Under the pieces are notes generated by a model. It had not been told where the DNA came from, did no database searches, and saw only the letters and a program-made list of their open reading frames with translations. From the NCBI GenBank assembly GCA_033763335.1, contig JANRKU010000010.1:34055-98054 (forward strand): 64,000 nucleotides of DNA. The letters are read 5' to 3'. Position numbers and translations under genes: made by a program. Numbering within the stretch: the stretch's first letter is position 1; each line of letters begins with the position of its first letter. This document shows positions 7,469 through 16,607 of this stretch, piece by piece. Source of the stretch: GCA-2794515 sp033763335. GTDB lineage: Bacteria > Chloroflexota > Anaerolineae > Aggregatilineales > Phototrophicaceae.

Positions 7469-10243
7469 TCACTTATTCAACCAACTCACTGCTGCTGATG
7501 ACAAATTTTCTAGTGCGCCATCACGCATTGTACAATCTGGCAACGACTCCAAAAAGGTTGCCCCATAACGCTTATTCAAAATACGTGCATCCAAAAGCAC
7601 AACCACCCCTCTATCGGTATTGCTACGGATGAGTCGCCCAAACCCTTGTCTGAAGCGTAAAATGGCATCTGGCAACGCATACTCTAAAAATGACTCGGTA
7701 TAAAGTTCTGACCGCGCCATGAAGATGGGATCGCTGGGGACAGCAAATGGCAGACGAGGCATGATGAGGGCGCTCAATTGGTCTCCAGCAATGTCTATAC
7801 CTTCCCAAAAACTTTTTGTCCCAAATAAAACCGCATGTTCAGAGGTTCTAAAGCCTTCTAGCAAGCTATTTCGGCTAGAGCCATCACTTTGGTCATAGAG
7901 ATGGATGCCATTCTGCTCCAAAATTGGATATACCGACTGAGCCGTTTGCTTGAGATGTGCATAACTGGTGAATAACACCAACACCTTTCCACCTAGCGCA
8001 AGCGATACATCTATAATCGCTTTTTCGACCCCTTTTTGATACCCCTGTTTATCAGTGATTTCTGGAATATCATTTGGCACATAAACCAATGTGCTTTGGC
8101 GATAATCAAAGGGCGAGCCAACATCCAAAGCCTTGATATTATGGGCATGGAGGCGGTCTTTGATGTAGTGAAAATCATCATGCGCGTTGAGGGTGGCGCT
8201 CGTGAGGATAACGGATTTCTTTTGCCCCCACAGATGTTGTTCGATGAGCCTGCCCACACGCAATGGGGCAATATTGAGCGTCAGATATTCTGATACCGAT
8301 TCGCCACTCAGCCAATAGATGAGATTTTCATCGCCCTGTATAAAAAATTGGCGCAATTGTTGATAGGTGTTCTGCAAATATTGTGCGGTGCTTTCCAGAT
8401 GCTTTTCGAGGTGTACAAGATGCCGTTGCTGATTAAACTTACTCACCGCTTTTTTGAGGCGGGTGAGGGCAGTGGTTATCACATCAAAAAACTCTGTTAG
8501 CGTCTCCCAACGGTTATGTCCCAAATGAAAGGCGCGTGTCTTGCGTTGGGTGGGTTCTATCCGCAAATTAATATAGCTATCGGAATAGCGTTCATCTTGG
8601 CTTTCATCGGCAATTGCGCCTAGCGCCTTAAAGACACTGCTCACATGCCCACGCATGACAACGAGTGCTTCGCTGACACTTTGAATATATGCCGTCACTG
8701 ATTGCAAATCATTGGGGCTGAGATTATCTTTTAGGGTACTGATAATTTCTTTGAATAAGCCTTTTTGGGGTGTTCCCAAGTCCGATAGATAGCGGATGAG
8801 GGTATTGGCATCAATGCGGATGGTGAGACTATTCGTCACAGCATCTTCGAGTTGGTGCGCTTCATCAATCACCAAATAATCATATTCTGGCAAAACACGA
8901 TTGTTTGATAGCGCATCAGAGAGCAACAAAACATGATTGACGATGACCAATTGGGCTTCTTCTGCGGTTTTCCGCGCCCGATAAAAAGGACATACCCCCT
9001 TCATTTCGGCTTCGCATCGGTCATAGCCACAATTTTCATCTTGGGCGGTAAACCGATTCCACACTTCATGTTCAACATTGCCCCGTAAGGTGATTTCTGA
9101 TTTATCTCCAGATTGGCTTTCGAGTGTCCAAATGAGGATTTTGGCAAGTAAGCGTAATTCAGTCGCATTTTGTGGTCGAAAACGACGAATTGTTTCTACA
9201 CGGCGCGGGCATAAATAATTGCTTTTGCCTTTAATGACGGTTGCGATGAAGGGCGTTTCGAGTCCTTCTTGCAAAAGGGGAATATCTTTACCAATCAATT
9301 GGTCTTGGAGGTTGATGGTGTTGGTCGAGATGACTACCCGCTTATTTTGTGATTTTGCCCATAAAATGGCGGGCATGAGGTAGCCGATAGATTTACCCAC
9401 ACCTGTGCCAGCTTCCACAATGAGGTGGTCGCCCATTTCAAAGGCACGCGCAATCGCAGTAGCAATATCTACTTGTTGGGGGCGATGCTCAAAATTTGGT
9501 AGCGTGGTTTCAAATGAGCCATTCTGCCCAATAAAGCCCTCAATTTGTGTCGAAACAGCGCCATTTTGAGTTTGTAGCCCCTCAATAGGTGCAGGTGTAT
9601 CTGGCAGAGCAAAAAATAGCTCATGTGGGGTATAGGGTACACCAGCCAATTTTTTTGCATCGAATACAGCATTAAAAACAGGCGCAGTATCCCAATCTAA
9701 ATCACGAGAAAGGTCACAAATTTCTGCGATGATGGCATTTGGCAATGCGAGTAATTTATGCCAAAATATCCAATAGAGGAGCGCCGTAGCACGGGCATCA
9801 TCAAGGGCGCGGTGTGCATTATCCAATACAATCGCCATATCTTGTGTGAGGCTATTGAGGTTATAACGGACAGAACGCGGTAATAAGACGGCGGCAATTT
9901 CATAGGTATCGAGATAAACATTATTTTTGAATATGCCATAGCGTGTTTGCAAAAAGCCACGCTCTAATTCATTGTTGTGGGCAATAATGGGACTATCCCC
10001 AACAAATTCAACCAACTTTGGCAAAATATCCTCAATAAGAGGGGCATCGGCAACATCATCTTGGGTGATTCCCGTAAGATGGGTGACATAAGGGGGGATG
10101 GATACGGGCGGTTTTACCAAAATGGAGAGTTCATCTACAATAACCCCATCTCGCATCCGAACAGCGCCTACTTCGATAATAAAATCTTTGGCGCTATCTA
10201 AACCTGTGGTCTCTAGGTCAATGGCGACCAGTTCGCCTTGCAT
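7469..10243 (-). CDS. dinG: DinG-type helicase with N-terminal DEDDh 3'-5' exonuclease domain
   Basis: Residues 1-165 form a DEDDh exonuclease of the DnaQ type: D9 and E11 in DLETTG, H89-N91 in IIAHNNELERGF, and HRALDDA near 144. Residues 250-920 are an XPD/DinG superfamily 2 helicase: Walker A EAGTGVGKS (K284), DEAH box at 460-463, TSATL, and the QGFGRLIR motif VI. Cys345, Cys405, Cys410 and Cys418 have spacing close to the Fe-S cluster cysteines of E. coli DinG, so a 4Fe-4S cluster is likely. The exonuclease-plus-helicase order matches the 900-residue form found in Gram-positive and related bacteria. It heads an operon with the Cys-rich protein and the HAD/DinB fusion. Confidence 0.93.
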   Translation of the reverse strand: MQGELVAIDLETTGLDSAKDFIIEVGAVRMRDGVIVDELSILVKPPVSIPPYVTHLTGITQDDVADAPLIEDILPKLVEFVGDSPIIAHNNELERGFLQTRYGIFKNNVYLDTYEIAAVLLPRSVRYNLNSLTQDMAIVLDNAHRALDDARATALLYWIFWHKLLALPNAIIAEICDLSRDLDWDTAPVFNAVFDAKKLAGVPYTPHELFFALPDTPAPIEGLQTQNGAVSTQIEGFIGQNGSFETTLPNFEHRPQQVDIATAIARAFEMGDHLIVEAGTGVGKSIGYLMPAILWAKSQNKRVVISTNTINLQDQLIGKDIPLLQEGLETPFIATVIKGKSNYLCPRRVETIRRFRPQNATELRLLAKILIWTLESQSGDKSEITLRGNVEHEVWNRFTAQDENCGYDRCEAEMKGVCPFYRARKTAEEAQLVIVNHVLLLSDALSNNRVLPEYDYLVIDEAHQLEDAVTNSLTIRIDANTLIRYLSDLGTPQKGLFKEIISTLKDNLSPNDLQSVTAYIQSVSEALVVMRGHVSSVFKALGAIADESQDERYSDSYINLRIEPTQRKTRAFHLGHNRWETLTEFFDVITTALTRLKKAVSKFNQQRHLVHLEKHLESTAQYLQNTYQQLRQFFIQGDENLIYWLSGESVSEYLTLNIAPLRVGRLIEQHLWGQKKSVILTSATLNAHDDFHYIKDRLHAHNIKALDVGSPFDYRQSTLVYVPNDIPEITDKQGYQKGVEKAIIDVSLALGGKVLVLFTSYAHLKQTAQSVYPILEQNGIHLYDQSDGSSRNSLLEGFRTSEHAVLFGTKSFWEGIDIAGDQLSALIMPRLPFAVPSDPIFMARSELYTESFLEYALPDAILRFRQGFGRLIRSNTDRGVVVLLDARILNKRYGATFLESLPDCTMRDGALENLSSAAVSWLNK

Positions 10244-10300
10244 AATTTCTCCAATCTAATGAGGCATTATCTGGGGGTTATTGTAACACAGCCAAAAGCA

Positions 10301-10331
10301 AAACACCCCTACAAACTTTGCAGGGGTGTTT
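10301..10331 (-). terminator. Rho-independent terminator after the PstS-like gene
   Basis: A perfect 10-bp stem AAACACCCCT/AGGGGTGTTT (10301-10310 with 10322-10331) is followed on the minus strand by a TTTTGCTTTT tract. It ends the 12449-10359 gene and lies upstream of dinG. Confidence 0.85.
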
Positions 10332-10358
10332 ATATCACGCATGATTAGGCAAAAATCA

Positions 10359-12449
10359 TCATGGGGTGGCTTCGGCGGTCACTTCCATTGTGGCTTCAAT
10401 CACAGGGGTGTTTTCTTCTGTAACTTCGACAACAGGGGTGACTTCCATTGTTGCTTCGACAGTAACTTCTAAAACAGGAGTGGCTTCGGTTGTTGCTTCA
10501 ACATCAGGGGTCGCTTCGGCAGTAGATTCTGCTTCTGGTGTGGTTTCGACAGGGGGTGTGAGCGATGCAGTGACAGCATCGGTAAAGGCAGTTTGCAAGA
10601 ATTCACGCACACTTGCCAAATCGTCTCTGCCGATAATACCTGCCGATGTAAAGCTGGTATAATTTTCTTGTTGGAAGAAATACCAGATAACACCTTGTAC
10701 TTCTGAACGTGCCAATGCCCGTTGTTTGATGACCAATTGATGGTTAAGGGTATAGGGATAGGTCATATCGGTAATGGTTTCGACAGATGGCACAACACAG
10801 CCATTTCCGCCATCTACAGCGACCAATTGTAGGTTTGCACCTTCGGCTTGGCTGGCAGTTTGATAATCTTGCCAAGACATATAGGTGGCAAGTTCTGGCA
10901 CAAGGCTTACTGCGGTGGCACGGTAGGTCACATCGTCATTGGTTTCGGAAACATCATCACGGATGATGAGTGGGGCGCTCCCAATTTTGGTGAGCAACAA
11001 ATCGGTCAATAAACCGCCTTGTCCTTGTGTGGGGGCAATGAGTTTTAGGTCAAGGTCAGGTAAATTATCGCCTATCAAATTCCAATTGGTGGCAGGGACT
11101 TCTGGATTACTCCCCCACACACGCAACACTTGGTCAACGGTGAGGCAGATATTATAACCAGCATCCTCGGCGGGTGGGGTCGTTTGGCGCAAATCGCCGT
11201 TAACCACCATCACAACTGCTTGTTTGCCCAAATCTACTGTTACCGAAGCGCCAATGGTATTTTCACAGCCCACTTGTTGGTCTGGTGTAAATGCCGATTG
11301 GTCGGCGGTACGGGTGGCAACGGTGATAAAATCGAGTTCGTCATTACAATAACGGCGAATCCCAACATTTTGACCTGCAAGTTCTTGGGTCACAGTCACA
11401 GAGGGGTATTGCCCTGTAAAGCCACCGATGACTGATGTAAAAGTGGTATTTAATGCTGTATTCCCGCCAAAAATCACCGTACCGAAGATATTGTCTGGGA
11501 TACGGAAAGCAGTCACTTCTTTGGTGAATTGTCTGCCGATAAGGGTGTCATCGGTCAAAATATCACGGTTGCGTGCAAATGCGGTTTCAGTAGGTAATAC
11601 ATACCCTGCATTTGTGATACTCGCGCCACCTTCATCACCAAATGCAAACGCCAAAACCTCGTTCACTTTGGTCACAGCAGTGGTATTGATATAGAGATAA
11701 AGTGGGCTTGCGAAGGCATATTCGCCTCTTTCGATGGTCTCTGATGATGGGGCAAAGCAATTTTCACTCGCCACATTATCCAAAGATACCACACGCACAC
11801 CCAAATCGGCGGTAACGGCGCTGGCGGGAATAATCCCCAAAGCCCCTGCGGTATTTTTTACGGCATCAACGATAATGGCACTATCATTTTCTGCCACGGC
11901 ATCGGTACGTAATCCCAAACCATTTACACCCTCATCTAACAACGCATAGAGGGATGTGTCATCGGTGGGCAAATAGACTGCCAATGGTGTGGCGGTTGCA
12001 TTTTCGACACCTGTTTGTGACCAGTCTAAAATAGAATTGGTGGCGCTGGTGGCAAAAATGGTATTTAAGTGCGATGGTGTCAGACATTCCAAAAAGGTCA
12101 AATCTGGGTGGGCAATGATGGCTAAGGCATCATAACCGAGTAAAAATTCACGATAAACAATATTGTTATTGGCGCAGAGAAATTCTTCATCAACCGACAT
12201 AGCGCGGGTTGCGCCTGTCATATCGGCACCACTGGTACAAAAGACGGTGAAGCCTGCGGATGTTCCATTGGGTTGGGCGACGAAGGATTGTTCACTGCCG
12301 CTATTTTGGGCTACAATGGCAAGTAAATCGCTCACTAATTTTGACCCTGTGATAGTCCCTTGTGGTACTTCTTGGGCAAAAAGTGAAAATGTCGTGATAG
12401 TAGATGCTAGGAGCAATATGAGAATTGCACCTCGCCAGAAATTTTTCAT
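10359..12449 (-). CDS. Secreted tandem PstS-like substrate-binding protein with Thr/Glu-rich tail
   Basis: The 696-residue precursor has a clear signal peptide (hydrophobic segment at residues 7-24, then FAQEV). Two periplasmic-binding-protein lobes of the phosphate (PstS-like, PBP type 2) family follow in tandem. The first spans about 30-310 (GTITGSKLVSDLLAIVAQ; FCTSGADMTGATRAMS), the second about 325-630 (FGTVIFGGNTALNTTFTSVI; PLIIRDDVSETND). The last 65 residues are repeats of the type EATPVxEVT, probably a flexible cell-wall or surface spacer. There is no permease or ATPase gene beside it, so a free-standing binding or sensory role is as likely as transport. An AAGGGAGT ribosome site precedes ATG 12449. 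Confidence 0.8.
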   Translation of the reverse strand: MKNFWRGAILILLLASTITTFSLFAQEVPQGTITGSKLVSDLLAIVAQNSGSEQSFVAQPNGTSAGFTVFCTSGADMTGATRAMSVDEEFLCANNNIVYREFLLGYDALAIIAHPDLTFLECLTPSHLNTIFATSATNSILDWSQTGVENATATPLAVYLPTDDTSLYALLDEGVNGLGLRTDAVAENDSAIIVDAVKNTAGALGIIPASAVTADLGVRVVSLDNVASENCFAPSSETIERGEYAFASPLYLYINTTAVTKVNEVLAFAFGDEGGASITNAGYVLPTETAFARNRDILTDDTLIGRQFTKEVTAFRIPDNIFGTVIFGGNTALNTTFTSVIGGFTGQYPSVTVTQELAGQNVGIRRYCNDELDFITVATRTADQSAFTPDQQVGCENTIGASVTVDLGKQAVVMVVNGDLRQTTPPAEDAGYNICLTVDQVLRVWGSNPEVPATNWNLIGDNLPDLDLKLIAPTQGQGGLLTDLLLTKIGSAPLIIRDDVSETNDDVTYRATAVSLVPELATYMSWQDYQTASQAEGANLQLVAVDGGNGCVVPSVETITDMTYPYTLNHQLVIKQRALARSEVQGVIWYFFQQENYTSFTSAGIIGRDDLASVREFLQTAFTDAVTASLTPPVETTPEAESTAEATPDVEATTEATPVLEVTVEATMEVTPVVEVTEENTPVIEATMEVTAEATP

Positions 12450-12552
12450 GGATGTTACTCCCTTTAAGATGTGAGGTTCGCTATAATAGTATTCACGATT
12501 GTAGCGTGGTGTTCGTTATTGTCTAGCCATATTTTGCAATCTAGGATAATTT

Positions 12553-12960
12553 ATGGAGCAAGAAGAACGTAGTATTTACGAATTGGTGGGTGGTGAGGCG
12601 ACATTTTTGCATATTGTAGACCTCTTCTATGCTAAGGTTGAGCAAGACAAGGGGTTGCGCCCCATGTTCCCCGAATCATTGGATGAAGGAAAACAGTGGC
12701 AATTTTTGTTTTTATGCCAATTATTTGGCGGTCCACAACGCTATGCAGAAGAGCGTGGTCATCCTCGTCTACGGATGCGTCATGCACCATTTCCAATTGA
12801 CCAAAAAGCCAAAGACGCATGGCTCAGTCATATGTTGAGCGCATTGGACGAAGCCAATATTCAACAACCCATGCTCAATACCATGCGGGCTTATTTTGAG
12901 CGTGCCGCCACCCACATGATTAATCATTATGCACCAAACGAGTCACATGATGACGAATAA
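12553..12960 (+). CDS. Truncated haemoglobin, group II (trHbO type)
   Basis: This 135-residue haem protein binds oxygen or nitric oxide in the cytosol. Diagnostic features are the YELVGGEATFLHIVDLFY start with B10-like Tyr26, the F-helix HPRLRMRHAPFPI with proximal His77, and Trp90 at the G8 position, which marks group II. The length is normal. A TATAAT box at 12482-12487 lies about 65 bases upstream, within the divergent region shared with the PstS-like gene, but no good -35 partner is visible. The next gene begins inside its last codons. Confidence 0.92.
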   Translation: MEQEERSIYELVGGEATFLHIVDLFYAKVEQDKGLRPMFPESLDEGKQWQFLFLCQLFGGPQRYAEERGHPRLRMRHAPFPIDQKAKDAWLSHMLSALDEANIQQPMLNTMRAYFERAATHMINHYAPNESHDDE

Positions 12961-13312
12961 GCCAAAAAATTCAGATAGAGCATCCTTTTGGGAACAAGTC
13001 TCCACGATGAACAGGGGTATTCGCTTATTTGTGGTGGTCATTTTTGCGATTAGCGCCACACTCGCCATTAGCCCATTGGTAGATGCCATTTATTTGCAAT
13101 TTTTCTTCACCCCAGAAACACGTATTTTGCCATCACTTATAGCGATGGGGGCTGGATTAGCCATCTATGCGTTTGGGTGGTTGTACCTTGTGGGGGGGGC
13201 AGGGCAAGTAATTGCTATCACAACAGGACTAAAAATTTATTTTTATGTGGGGTTATTCACGATTATCATTGTGATTATATGGATGTCAAGTCTATTGCTC
13301 GCCAGTCTATAA
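12947..13312 (+). CDS. Small membrane protein coupled to truncated haemoglobin
   Basis: About 121 residues with three hydrophobic segments (near residues 25-45, 60-80 and 92-118). Two adjacent ATG codons (12947 and 12950) overlap the haemoglobin stop at 12958-12960, so translation is coupled. I know no named family for it. A partner function with the haem protein, for example respiratory or NO-related, is only suggested by the coupling. Confidence 0.7.
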   Translation: MMTNKPKNSDRASFWEQVSTMNRGIRLFVVVIFAISATLAISPLVDAIYLQFFFTPETRILPSLIAMGAGLAIYAFGWLYLVGGAGQVIAITTGLKIYFYVGLFTIIIVIIWMSSLLLASL

Positions 13313-13325
13313 AAAGAGAGATAAA

Positions 13326-13967
13326 ATGAAACTGATAAATAAATTCCTATGGATTGCGATACTCATCATCAGTATTGGGCTAATCGGGGCATGTACACCC
13401 GCCGAAGATGATAATAGCCCATTACCCACACAACCATTTCAACCCGTTGATAATACTGTGGTCGAAACATCATTGCCCACTAATGAACCTGTGGATGAAA
13501 CCCCAGTTACCCCTGTCATTTTGGCGACTGCCACAACTTCGGGACCCCGTCCATTGCCCCCAACATGGACACCATTACCACCAACCCCCACAGAAACATT
13601 AGCCCCAACACTCGATGCTGGTGCAACATGGATGGTAGCTACCGCCGCGCCCCCTGCTACTATTAATCCGGGGTGTACCGTCTTTAATCTCAATCCAACT
13701 GCGACGATTAGCACTGTTCCATTGGGGCAATCCCCCACATTAGCGTGGACAGCCGCAACTGGTGCAGTATTGTATCGGGTATATGTTTATAACGAGCGTG
13801 GCGATTTGCAATTACATCAGGAATTGGTTGAAGGCACATCTGTCGTCATTAACCCCGATGTCTTCCGCACACAAAACACCTATGTATGGACGGTTGCACC
13901 ACTCGATGCCTTTGGCATTCAAATGTGTACTGAATTGGGCGATGCCATTACCATAACACGCCCCTGA
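13326..13967 (+). CDS. Lipoprotein with Pro/Thr linker and beta-sandwich C-terminus
   Basis: The 213-residue precursor begins with a lipoprotein signal whose lipobox is LIGAC, giving a lipid-anchored Cys23. A Thr/Pro-rich spacer covers about residues 30-115. The C-terminal 100 residues have alternating strands (SPTLAWTAATGAVLYRVYVY; NTYVWTVAPLDAFGIQMC) like a fibronectin-III/Ig-type domain, with two Cys (in PGCTV and QMCTE) placed to form a disulfide. It follows the haemoglobin/membrane-protein pair by 13 bases and ends at a strong palindromic terminator. Confidence 0.8.
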   Translation: MKLINKFLWIAILIISIGLIGACTPAEDDNSPLPTQPFQPVDNTVVETSLPTNEPVDETPVTPVILATATTSGPRPLPPTWTPLPPTPTETLAPTLDAGATWMVATAAPPATINPGCTVFNLNPTATISTVPLGQSPTLAWTAATGAVLYRVYVYNERGDLQLHQELVEGTSVVINPDVFRTQNTYVWTVAPLDAFGIQMCTELGDAITITRP

Positions 13968-13980
13968 TAATCATAAATTA

Positions 13981-14011
13981 ACGAAGGGCGCAAACAAATT
14001 GCGCCCTTCGT
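13981..14011. terminator. Bidirectional palindromic terminator (GGGCGCAA family)
   Basis: A perfect 13-bp stem ACGAAGGGCGCAA/TTGCGCCCTTCGT with a 5-base loop lies between two convergent genes. The GGGCGCAA core recurs in palindromes at 18643 and 45720. Confidence 0.75.
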
Positions 14012-14016
14012 GCTCA

Positions 14017-14745
14017 TTAGCTTTCATCTGACAAAATAAATTGCTCAAATGCCTCTGCCGTCCAGGGGAGGGCAGGCTTAAAAAAGTGGTCATATATTGC
14101 TTGTGCATATACGCGAATTTCGTATTGTGCGTCTGGTGCCATGCGTAAGCGTAAAAAGTGCATCAAATTATGGGCATCCACTTTCATCACCCATGTGTAA
14201 TACACGCTAAATCCGGGCAAAAAGAGCCGTGCGATTTCCCGTGCAACACCCCGTTTGATAGCATCTTGATAGAGCGCATAACTGGCATCGTAGTGCTTAA
14301 GAAGCTCTTCTGTGAGATATTGGTCATCAGCCGCCTCAATTTGCCCGTCGCTGGCTTGTTTGTTATCTTTGGCTTGTCTGCGCCAACCATCTGGGACATA
14401 AAAGTCATTTTCTTCAAATTCAGTATACCGGCCACTTTGTGAGTTAAAATTCCAAACGCGGTGCCGCGCCCATTGCCACCATGTCACTAAAGGGGCATGT
14501 GCGCGGAATTTGAACTCCACCATTTCAAATGGGGTCGTATGGCGGTGTTTGAGCAGATAAAAAAGCAACTTTTTATCTTTATCTGCGCCTTTGCTCTCAC
14601 CCATAAAACTGGTACGGGCGGCATTGACGATGGCTAAATCACCAGAAACGCCAGTGGTGGGGTGGGGCATAAGGTCAAGCAGTTCTATCCACCCTTTGTC
14701 GAGTATATTAACACGTTTACCAATTAATGAATTTGAATCGGTCAT
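14017..14745 (-). CDS. thyX: Flavin-dependent thymidylate synthase ThyX
   Basis: ThyX makes dTMP from dUMP with methylene-tetrahydrofolate, FAD and NADPH. The signature region reads ARHRVWNFNSQSGRY. It fits the RHRxxSxNxxSxR motif except that Asn replaces the first Ser. Other family segments are HRHTTPFEMVEFKFRAHAP and RLFLPGFSVYYTWVMKVDAH. At 242 residues the length is normal. It is the last gene of the yebC-ruvC-ruvA-thyX run; a GGGGGAT ribosome site lies between the ruvA stop and its start. No ThyA is present in this window. Confidence 0.94.
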   Translation of the reverse strand: MTDSNSLIGKRVNILDKGWIELLDLMPHPTTGVSGDLAIVNAARTSFMGESKGADKDKKLLFYLLKHRHTTPFEMVEFKFRAHAPLVTWWQWARHRVWNFNSQSGRYTEFEENDFYVPDGWRRQAKDNKQASDGQIEAADDQYLTEELLKHYDASYALYQDAIKRGVAREIARLFLPGFSVYYTWVMKVDAHNLMHFLRLRMAPDAQYEIRVYAQAIYDHFFKPALPWTAEAFEQFILSDES

Positions 14746-14751
14746 AATGAG

Positions 14752-15327
14752 TTATCCCCCTAGATATTGTAAGGCGAGGCGCAACCGTTCACTGACATCG
14801 TGTGGAGCATCTGGCGGAATGGATTGAATGGCACTTTGGGCTTCGATAATGCTAAAATCCATCGCCACAAGCGCATCTACCACATCGCTGTTGATGTCAT
14901 CAAACACGGTAACAGGAGCGGCATCTAATCCCTTAGAGAGTTTGTCTTTGAGTTCAAATATAATCTTCTGGGCGGTTTTTTTGCCAATTCCGGGTACACG
15001 GGTGAGGATTTCTTCCCGATTGCCCAAAACGGCAGTACGGAGCGCATCGCCATTCACCGTTGTGAGGATAGAGAGTGCCACTTTTGGTCCAACGCCAGAA
15101 ACAGTCAACAACACTTCAAATAAACTGCGGTCGGCAGGGGTATAAAACCCATAAAGCGACATGGCATCTTCGCGCACAATCATCAATGTGTGCAAGAATA
15201 ATTCATCCCCACTGACATGGCTGGTTTTGATGGCAGGGACAGATACTTTGTATCCCACACCGCCCACCACAAGCACGAGGGAATCCTCATAAATGGCACC
15301 GATTTTTCCTTGCAAGCTGGCTATCAT
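14752..15327 (-). CDS. ruvA: Holliday junction branch migration protein RuvA
   Basis: RuvA binds four-way junctions and loads the RuvB motor. The N-terminal OB fold starts MIASLQGKIGAIYEDSLVLV. Two helix-hairpin-helix segments are visible (LLTVSGVGPKVALSIL and LTRVPGIGKKTAQKIIFELK), and a C-terminal UBA-like domain follows after an acidic linker. At 191 residues it has family length. It lies 6 bases after ruvC and directly before thyX. RuvB is encoded about 35 kb away at 50084. Confidence 0.96.
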   Translation of the reverse strand: MIASLQGKIGAIYEDSLVLVVGGVGYKVSVPAIKTSHVSGDELFLHTLMIVREDAMSLYGFYTPADRSLFEVLLTVSGVGPKVALSILTTVNGDALRTAVLGNREEILTRVPGIGKKTAQKIIFELKDKLSKGLDAAPVTVFDDINSDVVDALVAMDFSIIEAQSAIQSIPPDAPHDVSERLRLALQYLGG

Positions 15328-15333
15328 GGAAAT

Positions 15334-15822
15334 TTACTCCAAAAGGGTATAACGAGATTGATGAATATCAGTAATGGCAATGGCGAGCGCATCGGCGGCA
15401 TCATCGGGTTTTGGGATGTCATCTAACCCCAATAATAGCCGTACCATCTCTTGTATTTGGGGCTTTTTTGCCGCACCATAGCCTGTAATGGATTGCTTTA
15501 CTTCATTTGGCTTGTATTCGGCAATGGTCAGGTTGGCTTGTGCGGCGGTGAGTAAAATGACCCCTCGTCCTTGTGCAACGGTGAGCGCCGTGGTGATATT
15601 TTTAGCAAAGAACAATTCCTCAATGGCGATACGGTCTGGTTTGAATTTTTCGATAATATCTTTGAGGGTGTCATGGATAATTTGTAGCCGTCGCCACATG
15701 GGGTCTTTTGGCGATGTGGTAATAACGCCATAGGCTATAGCTTGTAGCGAACCATCGTTTAATTCGCTCACCAGACCATAGCCAATGGTAGCTGTACCGG
15801 GGTCAATCCCTAATGAGAGCAT
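15334..15822 (-). CDS. ruvC: Holliday junction resolvase RuvC
   Basis: RuvC cuts Holliday junctions symmetrically. Catalytic acidic residues are in place: Asp7 in LGIDPGTATIGYG, the Glu pair in IAIEELFFAKN, and the Asp pair in KPDDAADALAIA near the end. At 162 residues the length is typical. Its start codon overlaps the last base of yebC, so the two are translationally coupled. Confidence 0.96.
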   Translation of the reverse strand: MLSLGIDPGTATIGYGLVSELNDGSLQAIAYGVITTSPKDPMWRRLQIIHDTLKDIIEKFKPDRIAIEELFFAKNITTALTVAQGRGVILLTAAQANLTIAEYKPNEVKQSITGYGAAKKPQIQEMVRLLLGLDDIPKPDDAADALAIAITDIHQSRYTLLE

Positions 15823-16577
15823 TAGGCGGTTTCGTATGCCATAGCAACTTCATCGGTAATCATCAAATTAGTGGCAACCGATTGGGTATCGTCTAATTCT
15901 TCGAGCATTTCGATGAGTTTTAGGTTGGCGATGGCTTTATCAAGAGGGACTTGGGTCTCGTTTTGAGGTTTCCATTGCAATTCCGATTCTTCGGTTTCAT
16001 AGCCTGCATCGGCAAGGGCTTGTGCAACCGCCCCATATTTTTCACGCGGGGTATAAATCACGAACATACCATCTTCTTCTGTGACATCATCTGCGCCTGC
16101 TTCTGCGGCAACCATGAATATTTCTTCAAAATCTTTCCCTTCGGCAGGCACAGTGATATAACCCTTCATGGTGAATTGCCAAGCGACAGAACCAGATGCC
16201 GCCAATGACCCACCAGCACGATTAATGGCATGTTTCACTTCTGCGAGGGTGCGATTTTTATTGTCTGTCATCACTTCGATGATGAGCGCAACACCATCTA
16301 TCCCATAGGCTTCATAGGTGATTTCTTCGATGGCGTTTGCGCCTTCCAATTCACCTGTTCCCTTTTTGATAGCCCGTTCAATGTTATCTTTTGGCATATT
16401 GGCTTGGCGGGCTTTTACAACAGCTAATTTGAGGCGTGGGTTGGAATTTTCATCCCCACCGCCATCACGCGCCGCCATGGTAATATCGCGCCCCAGACGG
16501 GTAAAAATCTTTCCCCGCTTGGCATCTTCTGCGCCTTTTCTACGTTTAATGGTTGACCACTTACTATGCCCAGACAC
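15822..16577 (-). CDS. YebC/TACO1 family protein
   Basis: The N-terminus GHSKWSTIKRRKGAEDAKRG, followed by KIFTRLGRDI, and the DGGGDENSNPRLKLAVVKAR segment are diagnostic for the family. YebC was long annotated as a transcription factor and now has members shown to relieve ribosome stalling at proline stretches. This genome has many proline-rich secreted proteins, which would suit that role, but that link is inference. The start is GTG 16577 behind AGGAGAAAAG. It heads the yebC-ruvC-ruvA-thyX operon. Confidence 0.94.
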   Translation of the reverse strand: MSGHSKWSTIKRRKGAEDAKRGKIFTRLGRDITMAARDGGGDENSNPRLKLAVVKARQANMPKDNIERAIKKGTGELEGANAIEEITYEAYGIDGVALIIEVMTDNKNRTLAEVKHAINRAGGSLAASGSVAWQFTMKGYITVPAEGKDFEEIFMVAAEAGADDVTEEDGMFVIYTPREKYGAVAQALADAGYETEESELQWKPQNETQVPLDKAIANLKLIEMLEELDDTQSVATNLMITDEVAMAYETA

Positions 16578-16607
16578 GGCTTTTCTCCTATTCCATCAGA
16601 CTTTTAG

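Noticed and set aside
10363..10560. Tandem repeat as a possible regulatory satellite
   Set aside because: It is the coding sequence of the Thr/Glu/Val-rich tail of the PstS-like protein.
11130..11694. Plus-strand open frames inside the PstS-like gene
   Set aside because: They are antisense shadows with no family pattern, no ribosome site and unusual composition.
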